Shown here: piece after piece, positions 25,216 to 34,601 of the stretch
Layout: every line of letters starts with the position of its first letter
How positions within the stretch are numbered: position 1 is the stretch's first letter
NCBI RefSeq assembly: GCF_017301635.1
Contig: NZ_CP071091.1
Coordinates: forward strand, 2,864,001 to 2,928,000
DNA from: Myxococcus landrumus
Lineage (GTDB): Bacteria > Myxococcota > Myxococcia > Myxococcales > Myxococcaceae
DNA length: 64,000 nt
Direction of reading: 5' to 3'
Made by a program: the position numbers and the translations under genes
The notes under the pieces: model-generated
What the model saw: the letters and a program-made list of their open reading frames with translations, nothing else
What the model was told of the DNA's origin: nothing
The model's database searches: none

Positions 25216-26643
25216 ATGAGTGGTGGGTGCGCATGGTGGCAGCGGATAGGCACGCTGGCGGCCTTGCTGCTGGCTCCAGGGGCTTTGGCCCAGGAGTCAG
25301 TGCCTTTGCCGGACTTCATCCTGGAGCGCCTGGAGGTGAACCCGGGCCCAGGGCCCCTCGCGACGGGAGGCGGCACCACCCTGCGTGACGGTGAGCTCCG
25401 GGTGATGTTGCTGGGCCACTATCAACATGATCCGCTGACCATCAACGACGGCGGGGAGACGATTCCCCTGTTGCGCAGCCGGTCCACCGGTGTGCTCTCG
25501 GTGGGCCTGGGCTTGAGCTCCCGGTTGCAGCTCGACGTGCGCGTGCCCGTGTTGACCCAGCGCGAGGGCGAAGGCCTGGACGCGCAGGGCCTGACGGCTC
25601 CGACCCGCAGCGGGCTGGGCTCTCCCCGGGTGGGCGCGCGCGTCGCCATCCTGAGGACGGAGGGAGATGACTCGGTGGACCTCGCCGCGGAAGTCGGCGT
25701 GGGACTCCCGTTCGGGACGGAGGGAGCCCTGGCCCGCTCGACGGATACGAGCATCCTCGCCCGGGTGATGGTGGGTGGCAGCCTGGGCTCCATCCTGGCC
25801 CCGTCGTTCGAGATTGGCACCCTGCTGAGGTCCACGGCCACCATCAACGCGGAGAACCTGGAGGCTCGGGAGATTGGCTCGGAGCTCCGACTGGGCGCGG
25901 GATTGATGACCACGGAGGGCTCGCTCAGGGGGGAGGTGGCACTCAACGCGGGGCTCTCCTTCAAGCAGGCCCAGGGCGCGGTGGAGCTCCTGGGGGGTGC
26001 TCGCTATATGCCCAGGGAGGGCGTGGAGCTGTTCGCGCTGGGAGGCGTGGGACTGGGCTCGGAGCCCGGTATCCCCCTCTTCCGGTTGATCGCCGGCGTG
26101 TCGTTCTCCTACCTGCTGGGCGAGGACACGCGGCCCGACTCGGATTCGAGCATCGTGCATGAGTCCGTTCCGTTGCCCCTGCCGGGCTCGGGACGACGTC
26201 CGGGTGAGACGCGAGGGAGCCAGGCGTCGTTGATTCCAGGCCCGGGTGAGACATCGCCCATCGCCAACGTGTCCAGGGACCGCTTCGTGCTCGAGGGGAA
26301 GGTGTACTTCCGCACCGCCAGCGCGGAGCTTCCAGCGGAGCTCGCCGATCTGGATCGCGCCGTGGAGATGATGCTGACGAATCCCTCGGTCGCGTTGATG
26401 ACCGTGGACGGGCACACGGATGATTCGCGAGCGGAGACGCTCAACCCACGCCTGGGGCGGGACCGGGCGGAGGCGGTATGGCGTTACCTCGTGGAGCACG
26501 GGGTACCGCCCAACAAGCTGCGGCTGCGGAGCTTCGGCCCCCAGCACCCCACGCAAACCAACAGCACACCCGAGGGCCGTGAGCGAAACCGCAGGGTCGA
26601 GCTCCTCCTCATGCTGCCTACGACCCAGGAACCGACACCATGA
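25216..26643 (+). CDS. OmpA-family outer-membrane protein with beta-barrel N-terminus
   Basis: A 475-residue secreted protein. Residues 1-25 form a signal peptide ending in GALAQ. About residues 30-300 are a repeating amphipathic beta pattern with frequent Gly (LSVGLGLSSRLQLDVRVPVL, VELLGGARYMPREGVELF) that suggests an outer-membrane barrel. After a Pro/Gly-rich linker comes an OmpA C-terminal domain (about 350-470): KVYFRTASAELPAEL, TVDGHTDDSRAETLN, GRDRAEAVWRYLVEHGV and the closing ERNRRVEL, which binds peptidoglycan. Its stop overlaps the ATG of the giant Ig-repeat gene, so the two are co-translated and probably work together at the cell surface. Confidence 0.85.
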   Translation: MSGGCAWWQRIGTLAALLLAPGALAQESVPLPDFILERLEVNPGPGPLATGGGTTLRDGELRVMLLGHYQHDPLTINDGGETIPLLRSRSTGVLSVGLGLSSRLQLDVRVPVLTQREGEGLDAQGLTAPTRSGLGSPRVGARVAILRTEGDDSVDLAAEVGVGLPFGTEGALARSTDTSILARVMVGGSLGSILAPSFEIGTLLRSTATINAENLEAREIGSELRLGAGLMTTEGSLRGEVALNAGLSFKQAQGAVELLGGARYMPREGVELFALGGVGLGSEPGIPLFRLIAGVSFSYLLGEDTRPDSDSSIVHESVPLPLPGSGRRPGETRGSQASLIPGPGETSPIANVSRDRFVLEGKVYFRTASAELPAELADLDRAVEMMLTNPSVALMTVDGHTDDSRAETLNPRLGRDRAEAVWRYLVEHGVPPNKLRLRSFGPQHPTQTNSTPEGRERNRRVELLLMLPTTQEPTP

Positions 26644-29600
26644 GAACACTCGGATGGATAAGAGTCCTGACTTGCGCCGTGGCTCTGGGGGCATTGCCCG
26701 CCTTCGCCGAGGCGGATGTCTTCGGGCTGGGCGCCGGGCGAGATGAAGCGCTCACGGTCCAGGGCAACGAAAGCCGCGTCATCAACAGCTACGCGGCGGT
26801 GACGGCGCCCTTGAACAAGGGGGACCGGGAGGTTCGGCTCGACACGCTCCAGGGCTTCAACGACGGCGACCTGGTGATGGTGTTGCAGATGCGCGACGTG
26901 GGGCCTGTCCCCGCGTCATCGTTCATGGCGTTCACCCTCCCCTCGTTCGACGAGAGCCCCGTCGGCAAGTGGGAGATGGCGCGCGTGGAGAGCGCGCTGG
27001 GCAGGACGCTGAAGCTCACCCGTCCGCTGCGCAATGACTTCGCCGCGCCGTATACGCAGGTCATCCGGGTTCCTGAGTTCAAGCGCGTCACGGTTCACCC
27101 GATGGGTGAAATCAAGGCGCGGAGCTGGGATGGGTCCACGGGTGGCGTCGTCGCGTTCCTCGTCGACGGGACGCTGCACAACAACGGCGTCATCAACGCG
27201 AGCGGCGCGGGCTTCCAGCAGGGCTGGGCCAGCGACCCCGAAGTGTCCTTCTCGGGATGCACGGACACGGGTGGAACCTGCGAGCCCATCTCCCGAGATG
27301 TGTTGCTGCGCCGCCTGCCCATGGGCGGTGGCGGTGCCATCTTCTTCCGTGCGCATGCCCTCACGGGTGCGGGTCGCATCGAGGCCAAGGGCTTGTCAGG
27401 TGCGGGGGCGCCCGGAGGCGGCAGCATCTCCGCGCGCCTGGTCGAGCGCGCCGAGTGCGAAGTCCTGAGCGTGCAGGGAGCCCCGAGCGGTTCACCGTGG
27501 CTGTCCGGCGCGCAGGGGGCCATCGGAGGAGGCACGGTCCTGCTTCAAGCGGGTGCGCTGGAGGGCTGCCCCGTGCAGGAGCAGGAAGCCAAGGCGCGGG
27601 CAACGGGCGAGTCGAGCGGCGACGTTGGCGTCCATGTCTTGATGAACCACTCCCTGAGCTTTCCGGGGGAGCCGGTGGTCACCACTCCGAAGGATGGGGC
27701 CCGGCTCAAGGGGCCTACGCCGCGAGTGACAGGATTTGGAGATCCGGGGGCGACCGTCATCCTGAGTCTGGCGGATGCCGAGAGGCCGTCGTTGAGTGAG
27801 AAGGAGCTCCCCTCCACCCAGGTGGACGAGTCCGGGGCCTTCTCGCTCGTGGTTCCCACACCGCTGGCGGATGGCACGTATCAAATCACCGCGTACAGCG
27901 AGCACGAGGGGCTCGCCAGCGAGTCCAGTACCCCCATCTACTTCACGGTCGATTCCCTGCTGGCGCCCCAGCGACCGCAGATCCTGAAGCCAGACGAAGG
28001 ACGGCACTACAACATCCTCAAGCCCACCATCTCTGGCACGGCGGAGGATGCGATCAAGGTCGTCGTCAGACACTTCGATGGCGGTGTCGTGGGCGAGGCC
28101 CCTGTCCTCGATGGCGGTTGGTCCCTGGAGCCCGACAGCGATCTCACCGAGGGAGAGATCAAGGTGGTCGCTGTCGGCATCGACGAAACAGAGGATGCCG
28201 GTCCGGAATCAGACGTCCGCAGCTTCACCGTGGACGTGACGCCTCCCGGGAGCCCGGAGTTTCAGTCGCCCGACGCGGGCTCATTCGTCAATACACGCAA
28301 GCCACGCATCGCGGGCACCGCGGAGGCACATCACCATGTGACGCTCACCTTCGACGGCGGCACCCTGGGCTCCGTGCCGGTCACCGCCACGGGGACGTGG
28401 GAGGTGTCGCCTCCCTTGTTCGATCTCCCGGATGGCTCCGTCACCGTGCTGGCCGTCGCCTCCGATGATGCGGGCAACTCGAGCGATGCGAGCAGCCACA
28501 CCTTCGAAGTCGACGTTACGCCTCCCGAGATTCCGCACATTGATTCACCGGAGGCGGGCACCTATGTGCCCACCCTGGCGCCCCCCTACTCCGGTACCGC
28601 CGAACGAAACACGGAAGTGCGCCTCCGCCATCTCGGGAATCTCATTGGTTTCGCCATGGCGGACGACGCGGGCGCATGGTCGATTTCGGACGCGGGCAGT
28701 CTCCCTGATGGTGGAGACATCACGGTGACGGTCACCGCGACCGACAGGGCAGGCAACAGCAGCGACGCGGGTGAGCACAAGTTCAAGGTGGACATCGATC
28801 CTCCGGGAGCCCCAGCGATTGTGTCCCCCAGCGACAAGGCCTTCCTCAAGGTCCCGCCGGTTTCCATTTCCGGAACAGCCGACGGAGACACGACCCAAGT
28901 GATTGTTCACCTGGATGGCGTCTCCCTCGACCCTGTCCCGGTCCATCCCATCAACAGGACATGGGACGCAGGCGTGCGCAGCAGCCTGGGAGAGAAGCAG
29001 TACCAGGTGAAGGCCGTCGCCATGGACTTCGCCGGCAACCGGAGCGTGGAAACCGAGCAGACCTTCACCGTGGATTGGTCTGCCCCCGCGAGCCCTCAAT
29101 TTGATACGCCTGTTGCTGGCACGTACGTCACCACCACCACACCCCGGCTCTCTGGAACCGCGGAGGCCCGAACCAGTATCAGCCTGACATTTGATGGTGG
29201 CTCCATTGGCACCGCCAGTGCCGATGACGGCGGGAGCTGGGAGCTCACAGCGCCGAACCCTCCCTTTCCACAGGGGGTCATCACCGTGCTGGCAAGGGCC
29301 ACGGATGAAGCTGGCAACTCCAGCGACGCGGGCAGTCACAGCTTCACGGTGGACACCGTCGCGCCCAATCCCCCCGTGTTCCAGACGCCCGCTGCCGGCG
29401 CCTATGTGACGACGACCACGCCCTCCATCTCCGGTACGGCCGAGCGCAATACCGAGGTGCGCCTCAGCTTGGCGGGTGTCGGCATTGGCACCACCATGGC
29501 CGATGATGCGGGCACCTGGGCAATCGCGGACTCCGGAATCCTCCCCCAGGGTCCAGTCACCGTGTACGCCACGGCCACCGACAAGGCGGGCCTGACCGGT

Positions 29601-32018
29601 GACGCGGGCACCCGTGTCTTCAATGTCGACTCCCTGCCGCCGGATCACCTCACGTTCAGCGCCCCAGACGCCGGTGCATACGTGCGCAGCGTCACGCCGA
29701 CGCTGTCGGGCTCGACGGAGCAGGGCAGCACGGTGCTCCTCTACCGAAAGAATGGGGGCAGTGACATTGCCCTGGGCCAGGCCATCGCGGGCAGCGACGG
29801 GAAATGGAGCTTCCCGGTTCCTGTGGGCCAATCATTTCCACAGGGCCCCGTGACCGTGTCTGCGACGGCAGCCGACACGCGCGGCAACACCACCCCCCGT
29901 GTCGACCACAGCTTCATCGTGGATAACGTCCCCCCTGGAGTCCCCAGCATCGACAATCCCCGTGGCTACCTCCTGAACACCAAGAAGCCAGAGTTCTCAG
30001 GCACGGCGGATCCCGACACGACGTTGACCTTCCAGATCGGAAGCTTTCCCGCCGTGAATGTCCCCGTGGCCGCCGATAGACAGTGGTCATACACGCCCCA
30101 GGATCCGCTCAGCGACAATGTCTATTCAGTGACGGCCTTCGTGACCGACAAGGCTGGCAATCCAGGGGGGGTCTCGCCTGCCACCTACAAAATCGACACG
30201 ACGAAACCCCAGCCGCCCCAGATCACCTCTCCTGTCTCAGGCACTCGAGTGGGCCCCGCTGGAATCACCATCGCGGGCACCACCGATGGCCCCCATTCCA
30301 TGAAGCTCTACTTCACGCCCGTTGGGGGCCCCGCCGAAGAGAAGAACATCCCGGATGCAGCATCCCAGCTTGGCACCTGGACCGTGTCGCTGACAAAGGC
30401 TGACTTGCGCCACGGTGAGTTCGCGGTGACGGCCGTCGCCACGGACGAGGCGAAGAACACGAGCGACCCCTCTGCCCCGATCTCCCTCTCGGTGGATCTC
30501 GAGCCCCCCACAACCCTGATCATCGACAGGCCCACGGAAAACCAGGCCCTGAACAGCAAGTTTCCTGAGTTCAGAGGAAGGTCCAACCCTGGGGCGCTGG
30601 TCACCGTGGTTGTCAACGGATTCGCCGAGACTCCTGTGACGACGAAGCCCGATGGTTCATGGTCGGTGTCCTCCTCCAAGGAACTCCTGCCGGGAACACC
30701 TCCCACCAAACACAGCGTGCAAGTCAAAGCGGCGGATGACCTGGGCAACGTGACGCCGCTGTCCCCCGCGGTCACCTTCATGGTCGACATCAGCACGCCG
30801 ACCACCGTGGTCGACAGCCCCAAGCCCAAACACACCTTCACCCAAGGCGCGGTTGAAATCGAGGGGCACACCGAAGCGAACAGCACCCTCTACCTCAGCC
30901 TGGGTACGGACGTGCTCCCATCCATCAAGGTGACAGGCGAGGGAAAATGGACCTTCAAGCCCGCCTCTCCGCTCCCGGATGGTGCCTACACATTGACTCT
31001 GCACGCCGAGGACGGAGCCGGGAACATCGAAAACACGTCCACCTTCGAGTTCAGCGTCGATTCGACGGCTCCCGCGCCCCCTGTCTTGAAACTGCCAGCG
31101 GACAACACCCGCACGAACACCCCGAACCCAATCACTTTCTCCGGAACCTTCACGCCCCCGTGCGACCTCACGGTGTTCATCGACAAAGACTCGTACAGCA
31201 AGGGCATCACCGTCGTGAACAACCAATGGACGTTCAGTTCCCCCTCGAACCTGGCGGAAGGCCCCCACGAAATCACGGCAACATGCACGGACAAGGCCGG
31301 CTGGGTGAGCGAGCCTTCGAACATGCACACCCTCATCGTGGACAGGAGTTCTCCTGGAGTCCCGGGGTTCTCGAGTCCGGCTCCGGGCTCCAGCGTTGGT
31401 CCCAACACCCCTGACTTCGGCACCATCACCGGGACGACAGAGGCACTCGCGACCGTCACCGTGCTCCACAACGGAAACTCGACGGGAAAAGACATCACGG
31501 CCAATAGCGAGGGTGTCTGGTCACTCAAGGTGGCGTTGACGTCCCAGAAGGATGGTCCCCAGAGGTTCGAAGCCAGGGCTCGGGACGTCGCGGGCAACAC
31601 GGGCATCTTCTCCCTTCCCCACATATTCACCCTGGACACCCAGGAGCCTGTCACCGTGGTGGAGGGCTTGCCGACAGGCATCAGCACGCTCTCCACGGTC
31701 ACCTTCACGATGACCGCGAGCGGGGAGGAGCAGGACGTCGGGTTCGAGTGCACGCACAACGATGGCCCCCCGGTGAAGTGCACGAGCCCCTACAGCCTCC
31801 GCGGGCTCACGGAAGGCCCTCAAAGACTGAGCGTCAAGGCAACGGACAAGGCGCTGAACGTCGAGAAGGAGCCCCGAACGTACACCTGGGAGTTCAAGCG
31901 CCCGAAGACCGTGGAAGGCGGCGGCGTGGGCTGCTCGAGCACCGCGGGCGCCATTCCGGGTGCGCTGCTCTGGCTGGCGTGGGCCGGGTGGCTCCGAGTC
32001 CGCCGTCGCCAGAGCTGA
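26640..32018 (+). CDS. Giant Ig-like-repeat surface protein with MYXO-CTERM-type tail
   Basis: A 1792-residue secreted protein. A signal peptide (cleavage after AFA, about residue 23) is followed by a ~310-residue N-terminal domain rich in Gly and beta strands (GDLVMVLQMRDVG, GGGAIFFRAHALTGAGRIEA). Then come 14 tandem bacterial Ig-like repeats of roughly 90 residues, each opening with a phrase like SPDAGxYVxTxxPxxSGTAE and closing with TDxAGNxS and F-x-VD-x-x-PP. A last, different domain contains a Cys pair (FECTHNDGPPVKCTSP). The C-terminus is GCSS, a short hydrophobic helix and RVRRRQS, the MYXO-CTERM-type sorting signal of myxobacteria. Adhesion or gliding-related surface function (AgmC-like) is possible but not shown. 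Confidence 0.85.
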   Translation: MRTLGWIRVLTCAVALGALPAFAEADVFGLGAGRDEALTVQGNESRVINSYAAVTAPLNKGDREVRLDTLQGFNDGDLVMVLQMRDVGPVPASSFMAFTLPSFDESPVGKWEMARVESALGRTLKLTRPLRNDFAAPYTQVIRVPEFKRVTVHPMGEIKARSWDGSTGGVVAFLVDGTLHNNGVINASGAGFQQGWASDPEVSFSGCTDTGGTCEPISRDVLLRRLPMGGGGAIFFRAHALTGAGRIEAKGLSGAGAPGGGSISARLVERAECEVLSVQGAPSGSPWLSGAQGAIGGGTVLLQAGALEGCPVQEQEAKARATGESSGDVGVHVLMNHSLSFPGEPVVTTPKDGARLKGPTPRVTGFGDPGATVILSLADAERPSLSEKELPSTQVDESGAFSLVVPTPLADGTYQITAYSEHEGLASESSTPIYFTVDSLLAPQRPQILKPDEGRHYNILKPTISGTAEDAIKVVVRHFDGGVVGEAPVLDGGWSLEPDSDLTEGEIKVVAVGIDETEDAGPESDVRSFTVDVTPPGSPEFQSPDAGSFVNTRKPRIAGTAEAHHHVTLTFDGGTLGSVPVTATGTWEVSPPLFDLPDGSVTVLAVASDDAGNSSDASSHTFEVDVTPPEIPHIDSPEAGTYVPTLAPPYSGTAERNTEVRLRHLGNLIGFAMADDAGAWSISDAGSLPDGGDITVTVTATDRAGNSSDAGEHKFKVDIDPPGAPAIVSPSDKAFLKVPPVSISGTADGDTTQVIVHLDGVSLDPVPVHPINRTWDAGVRSSLGEKQYQVKAVAMDFAGNRSVETEQTFTVDWSAPASPQFDTPVAGTYVTTTTPRLSGTAEARTSISLTFDGGSIGTASADDGGSWELTAPNPPFPQGVITVLARATDEAGNSSDAGSHSFTVDTVAPNPPVFQTPAAGAYVTTTTPSISGTAERNTEVRLSLAGVGIGTTMADDAGTWAIADSGILPQGPVTVYATATDKAGLTGDAGTRVFNVDSLPPDHLTFSAPDAGAYVRSVTPTLSGSTEQGSTVLLYRKNGGSDIALGQAIAGSDGKWSFPVPVGQSFPQGPVTVSATAADTRGNTTPRVDHSFIVDNVPPGVPSIDNPRGYLLNTKKPEFSGTADPDTTLTFQIGSFPAVNVPVAADRQWSYTPQDPLSDNVYSVTAFVTDKAGNPGGVSPATYKIDTTKPQPPQITSPVSGTRVGPAGITIAGTTDGPHSMKLYFTPVGGPAEEKNIPDAASQLGTWTVSLTKADLRHGEFAVTAVATDEAKNTSDPSAPISLSVDLEPPTTLIIDRPTENQALNSKFPEFRGRSNPGALVTVVVNGFAETPVTTKPDGSWSVSSSKELLPGTPPTKHSVQVKAADDLGNVTPLSPAVTFMVDISTPTTVVDSPKPKHTFTQGAVEIEGHTEANSTLYLSLGTDVLPSIKVTGEGKWTFKPASPLPDGAYTLTLHAEDGAGNIENTSTFEFSVDSTAPAPPVLKLPADNTRTNTPNPITFSGTFTPPCDLTVFIDKDSYSKGITVVNNQWTFSSPSNLAEGPHEITATCTDKAGWVSEPSNMHTLIVDRSSPGVPGFSSPAPGSSVGPNTPDFGTITGTTEALATVTVLHNGNSTGKDITANSEGVWSLKVALTSQKDGPQRFEARARDVAGNTGIFSLPHIFTLDTQEPVTVVEGLPTGISTLSTVTFTMTASGEEQDVGFECTHNDGPPVKCTSPYSLRGLTEGPQRLSVKATDKALNVEKEPRTYTWEFKRPKTVEGGGVGCSSTAGAIPGALLWLAWAGWLRVRRRQS

Positions 32019-32037
32019 GTCACCCGCACGACCCATC

Positions 32038-32059
32038 GGCCGGGTGGAGACACCCGGCC
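32038..32059. terminator. Bidirectional terminator-like hairpin between convergent genes
   Basis: A perfect 9-bp stem, GGCCGGGTG and CACCCGGCC, closed by the stable tetraloop GAGA. It lies 20 bases after the stop of the Ig-repeat gene and 46 bases from the stop of the convergent rsbS-like gene. No T tract is present. Confidence 0.6.
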
Positions 32060-32104
32060 CGCATGGCACATCCCGGTGGAGGCCGACGCAGGGCCTCCAC
32101 CGCT

Positions 32105-32596
32105 TCACGCAACGGAAGTCCGAGGCGCTGGCGGCACATCCAGGCCCAGCATCTCATCCGCGAGCCGCTGGGCCTCCTCGCGCTCCGACTCCGCCGTGCG
32201 CGCGCCCACCGCCCGGATGCCCAGCAGCGACAGGCCCTCCTCCAACCCCAGCGCCGTCTCCACGCCGTCCAGCTGAATCCCCATGCTTTGCAGCGTGAGC
32301 GCCACATCCGCGCCCATGCCGCACAGCACCGTGCGAGTCCCCATCAGCCGGGCCGAGCCCGCCAGCCGCGCCAGCACCGCGCACAGGTGGCTGTCCACCA
32401 GCCACAGGCCGGAGATATCCACCACCATGCCCTTGGCGCCCGTGCGCTGGATGTCGGCCAGCACATCCGAGCAGAGCTGCGCCGCCTGCGCGTCGGTGAT
32501 GTCTCCCTGGAGGGGGACGATGAGCTGTCCCCACAGCGGGATGATGGGAATGCGCGACAGCTCACGCGCGTGCCGCGGAAGGTCCGAGATGCTCAT
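32105..32596 (-). CDS. rsbS: RsbS-like STAS-domain antagonist
   Basis: A 163-residue STAS-domain protein resembling RsbS, the scaffold of stressosomes that sequesters the kinase RsbT until phosphorylated. The match to the RsbS pattern is clear: IPIIPLWGQLIVPLQGDITD, then TGAKGMVVDISGLWLVDSHL, then LMGTRTVLCGM. The serine in VDSHL corresponds to the phosphorylated Ser59 of Bacillus RsbS, and the serine in DISGL is also present. A ~45-residue C-terminal extension is rich in charged residues. The ATG overlaps the stop of the RsbX-like gene (ATGA). It is the last gene of the four-gene partner-switch unit. Confidence 0.82.
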   Translation of the reverse strand: MSISDLPRHARELSRIPIIPLWGQLIVPLQGDITDAQAAQLCSDVLADIQRTGAKGMVVDISGLWLVDSHLCAVLARLAGSARLMGTRTVLCGMGADVALTLQSMGIQLDGVETALGLEEGLSLLGIRAVGARTAESEREEAQRLADEMLGLDVPPAPRTSVA

Positions 32597-33168
32597 GACG
32601 GCTCCACGTCCGCCACCAGCACGGTGGCGTCATCGGTGGTACGGCCAAAGCGCTCTAGCAGGAACGCACAGGCCATGTCAGGGGACTGCGTTCGGACCTG
32701 CTCCAGGTCCACTCGAAAGCTCAACCCATCGCTGAAGAGGGCCAACCTGTCGCCCACGGCCAGCGGCGTCGAAAGTGTCCGCAACGTGCGGAACGACTGC
32801 CCCAGGATGCCCGGCGTGGGGAGCACCGGCACTCGCGTCCCCACCGTGCGCAGCTCCACGTTCCCGACGCCTCCACAGTGCAGCGTGTGCCCGTCGAACA
32901 CCGCGAGCATCACCGCCGCGCCGCGCCCATGCTTCAGCGCCACATGCAGCGCCTCCGCCAGGGACGCCACGGACGCCCCCAACGTCACCTGCCCCAGGCA
33001 CCGGAGCGCCTCACCAGCGGCCTGCGCCGCCGCCGGCCCGTGCCCCAGCGCGTCCACCACCGCGAGCAACGTGTACGGCCCCTCCGTGCGAACCAACACC
33101 CCATCGCCGTTCTCCACCTCGCCCACCTTCGGGCGCGTCCGGTGGGCCACGGACAACCTCACAGCCAC
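32593..33168 (-). CDS. rsbX: RsbX-like PP2C/SpoIIE-type phosphatase
   Basis: A 191-residue phosphatase of the SpoIIE/PP2C fold, of the small single-domain RsbX type that removes phosphate from RsbS/RsbR and resets the stressosome. Metal-binding motifs are visible: NGDGVLV near residue 20, VVDALGHGPAAAQ near 37-50 (the DxxGHG motif), a central GGVGNVEL and the closing LFSDGLSFR and TTDDATVLVA. The GTG at 33168 is taken as start; a GTG at 33162 that overlaps the preceding stop (GTGA) is an equally good choice and would remove two residues. Confidence 0.85.
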   Translation of the reverse strand: MAVRLSVAHRTRPKVGEVENGDGVLVRTEGPYTLLAVVDALGHGPAAAQAAGEALRCLGQVTLGASVASLAEALHVALKHGRGAAVMLAVFDGHTLHCGGVGNVELRTVGTRVPVLPTPGILGQSFRTLRTLSTPLAVGDRLALFSDGLSFRVDLEQVRTQSPDMACAFLLERFGRTTDDATVLVADVEPS

Positions 33169-33860
33169 ACCTCGAACTCCACCTGCGTCCCGGCGATGCC
33201 GGTGTTCACCTCGAACTTGTCCGCCAGCCGCTTGACGCCCAACAGCCCCAACCCCATGCCCGTCTTGCTCCGGTACGTCCCGGACAGCACCCGCTCCAGC
33301 TCGGGAATGCCCCGCCCCTGGTCCTCGGCGCGCACGCGCAAGAGCCGGCGCGGCGACTGCACGGGAATCAGTTGGATGGTGCCGCCCCCCGCATACGAAA
33401 TCTGATTGCGCGCCAGCTCACTCACCGCCGTCGCGACCTTCTGGCATTCATAGCCCCGCCCCCCCAATGCCTCGCACATCGCGCGCGCCGACAGCCGCGC
33501 ATGGCTCGCGTCCGCCTCCGTGCGCACCAGGTACGTGGTGGGCCGGGCCTCCGTCGTCGCCGGCGTCGCCGCAGGGGCGCTCGGCTCCCGCAAGCCCAGC
33601 GACGGCGAGGACGCGGCCGAGGCCTTCGCCAACACGGCCTTGAGCTTCGCGGCCAGGTCCGGCCTCCGGGCCGCGTCGACGAAGTGCCGCGTCGCGGGCT
33701 CCAGCGCGTCGATGACCCGCGGCAGCTCCGCCACCCCCATCGTGTCCGCCGATACCCGCAGCGACTCCAGCGTGCCGCGCAACACCAACCGCGCGGCGGT
33801 CTCCGACATGAAGTGCTGCAACACACTCAATAGCTGAGCGCTCAACATGCCCCGGCTCAC
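33159..33860 (-). CDS. rsbT: RsbT-like serine kinase with N-terminal helical extension
   Basis: A 233-residue protein. The C-terminal ~130 residues are an RsbT-type GHKL ATPase domain: VATAVSELARNQISYAGGG (the E-x-x-x-N box), VRAEDQGRGIPELERVL (D-x-G-x-G) and KTGMGLGLLGVKRLADKF (G-x-G-L-G). RsbT phosphorylates RsbS and then activates a downstream phosphatase. About 90 N-terminal residues form an unrecognised helical domain not found in classic RsbT, followed by an Ala/Pro linker. GTG at 33860 is chosen: AGGAG lies six bases upstream and the GTGA overlaps the preceding stop. An ATG at 33848 is the alternative. Confidence 0.82.
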   Translation of the reverse strand: MSRGMLSAQLLSVLQHFMSETAARLVLRGTLESLRVSADTMGVAELPRVIDALEPATRHFVDAARRPDLAAKLKAVLAKASAASSPSLGLREPSAPAATPATTEARPTTYLVRTEADASHARLSARAMCEALGGRGYECQKVATAVSELARNQISYAGGGTIQLIPVQSPRRLLRVRAEDQGRGIPELERVLSGTYRSKTGMGLGLLGVKRLADKFEVNTGIAGTQVEFEVWL

Positions 33861-34471
33861 CACGTTCTCCTCGCCTCCCGTGTCATGCGCTTGCGAGCAA
33901 ACACTTCCAGACCCCCACCCTCGCGGTTGGACACGCGGACCTCGTCGGTCAGCCGTCGCACCGCGGCGCCACCTTCTCCCAGACTCTCCCCTGGCAATGG
34001 CCCCGGGCGTCCCTCCCGGCCCACGAAGAGCCGCTCGGGTTGCGTCATGCCAGGGCCTCGGTCCAACACGCGAATGCAGAGCCAGGCGTCCTCACGCCAC
34101 AACTCCACCGTTCCACCCTGCCGCGTGTGGCGGACCAGGTTGGTGGCCAGCTCACTCACCACCAGTGCCACCTCCGCGCTGGACGCCGCCGACAACCCCG
34201 ATTCCCGTCCAAACCGCCGCGCCAACGACGCGGCCACCACCGAGTCCACCGGATGGCGAACCACCACGGTCAACCGCGACTCAGGCACCACTGTTGACAC
34301 TTGGGGCAACGGCAAAATCAGTCCCTGAGAAATCTGCTGGAGATTGCGAGAGTGAGAATCAGGCAATGAATGCCCGCGAATTGTAAAGAGGTTCACAATC
34401 CACCCTGCGACACCGTTGCCTATCCCCGCAAGCGTTGTCCGAGTTTCTTGATTTTGCTGTTTACAATCCAT
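33857..34471 (-). CDS. Second RsbT/RsbW-like GHKL kinase
   Basis: A protein of up to 204 residues with an anti-sigma-factor-type ATPase domain: SAEVALVVSELATNLVRHTRQGG (N box), VLDRGPGM (D-x-G-P-G) and GEGGAAVRRLTDEV in place of the usual glycine-rich lid (G-L-G). The first ~60 residues (Gln/Thr/Ile-rich, AT-richer DNA) are not conserved, so the true start may be internal, for example a TTG near 34318 behind AGGGA. It is the first gene of the four-gene switch and overlaps the RsbT-like gene by four bases. It may be a second kinase acting on another STAS partner. Confidence 0.72.
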   Translation of the reverse strand: MDCKQQNQETRTTLAGIGNGVAGWIVNLFTIRGHSLPDSHSRNLQQISQGLILPLPQVSTVVPESRLTVVVRHPVDSVVAASLARRFGRESGLSAASSAEVALVVSELATNLVRHTRQGGTVELWREDAWLCIRVLDRGPGMTQPERLFVGREGRPGPLPGESLGEGGAAVRRLTDEVRVSNREGGGLEVFARKRMTREARRTW

Positions 34472-34601
34472 GTTTCACTGGCTCGCGCCAGCACGCTTCG
34501 GGATTTCCGTGCGTCACCGCACGAGGCACCTCGAGCGACGGGGGCAAAAGCACCCCGCGCGACGCGCGTGAGACTCTACACGCGGGGAGTGCCCCGAAGG
34601 C

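Noticed and set aside
26640-32018. Long antisense open frames opposite the Ig-repeat gene
   Set aside because: High GC keeps opposite frames open; their translations are Arg/Gly/Pro-rich without recognisable domains, ribosome sites or conserved structure.
34330-34601. Extra small genes in the AT-richer gap near 34400-34600
   Set aside because: Short frames there lack start signals and recognisable sequence; the region is better explained as upstream DNA of the kinase gene.
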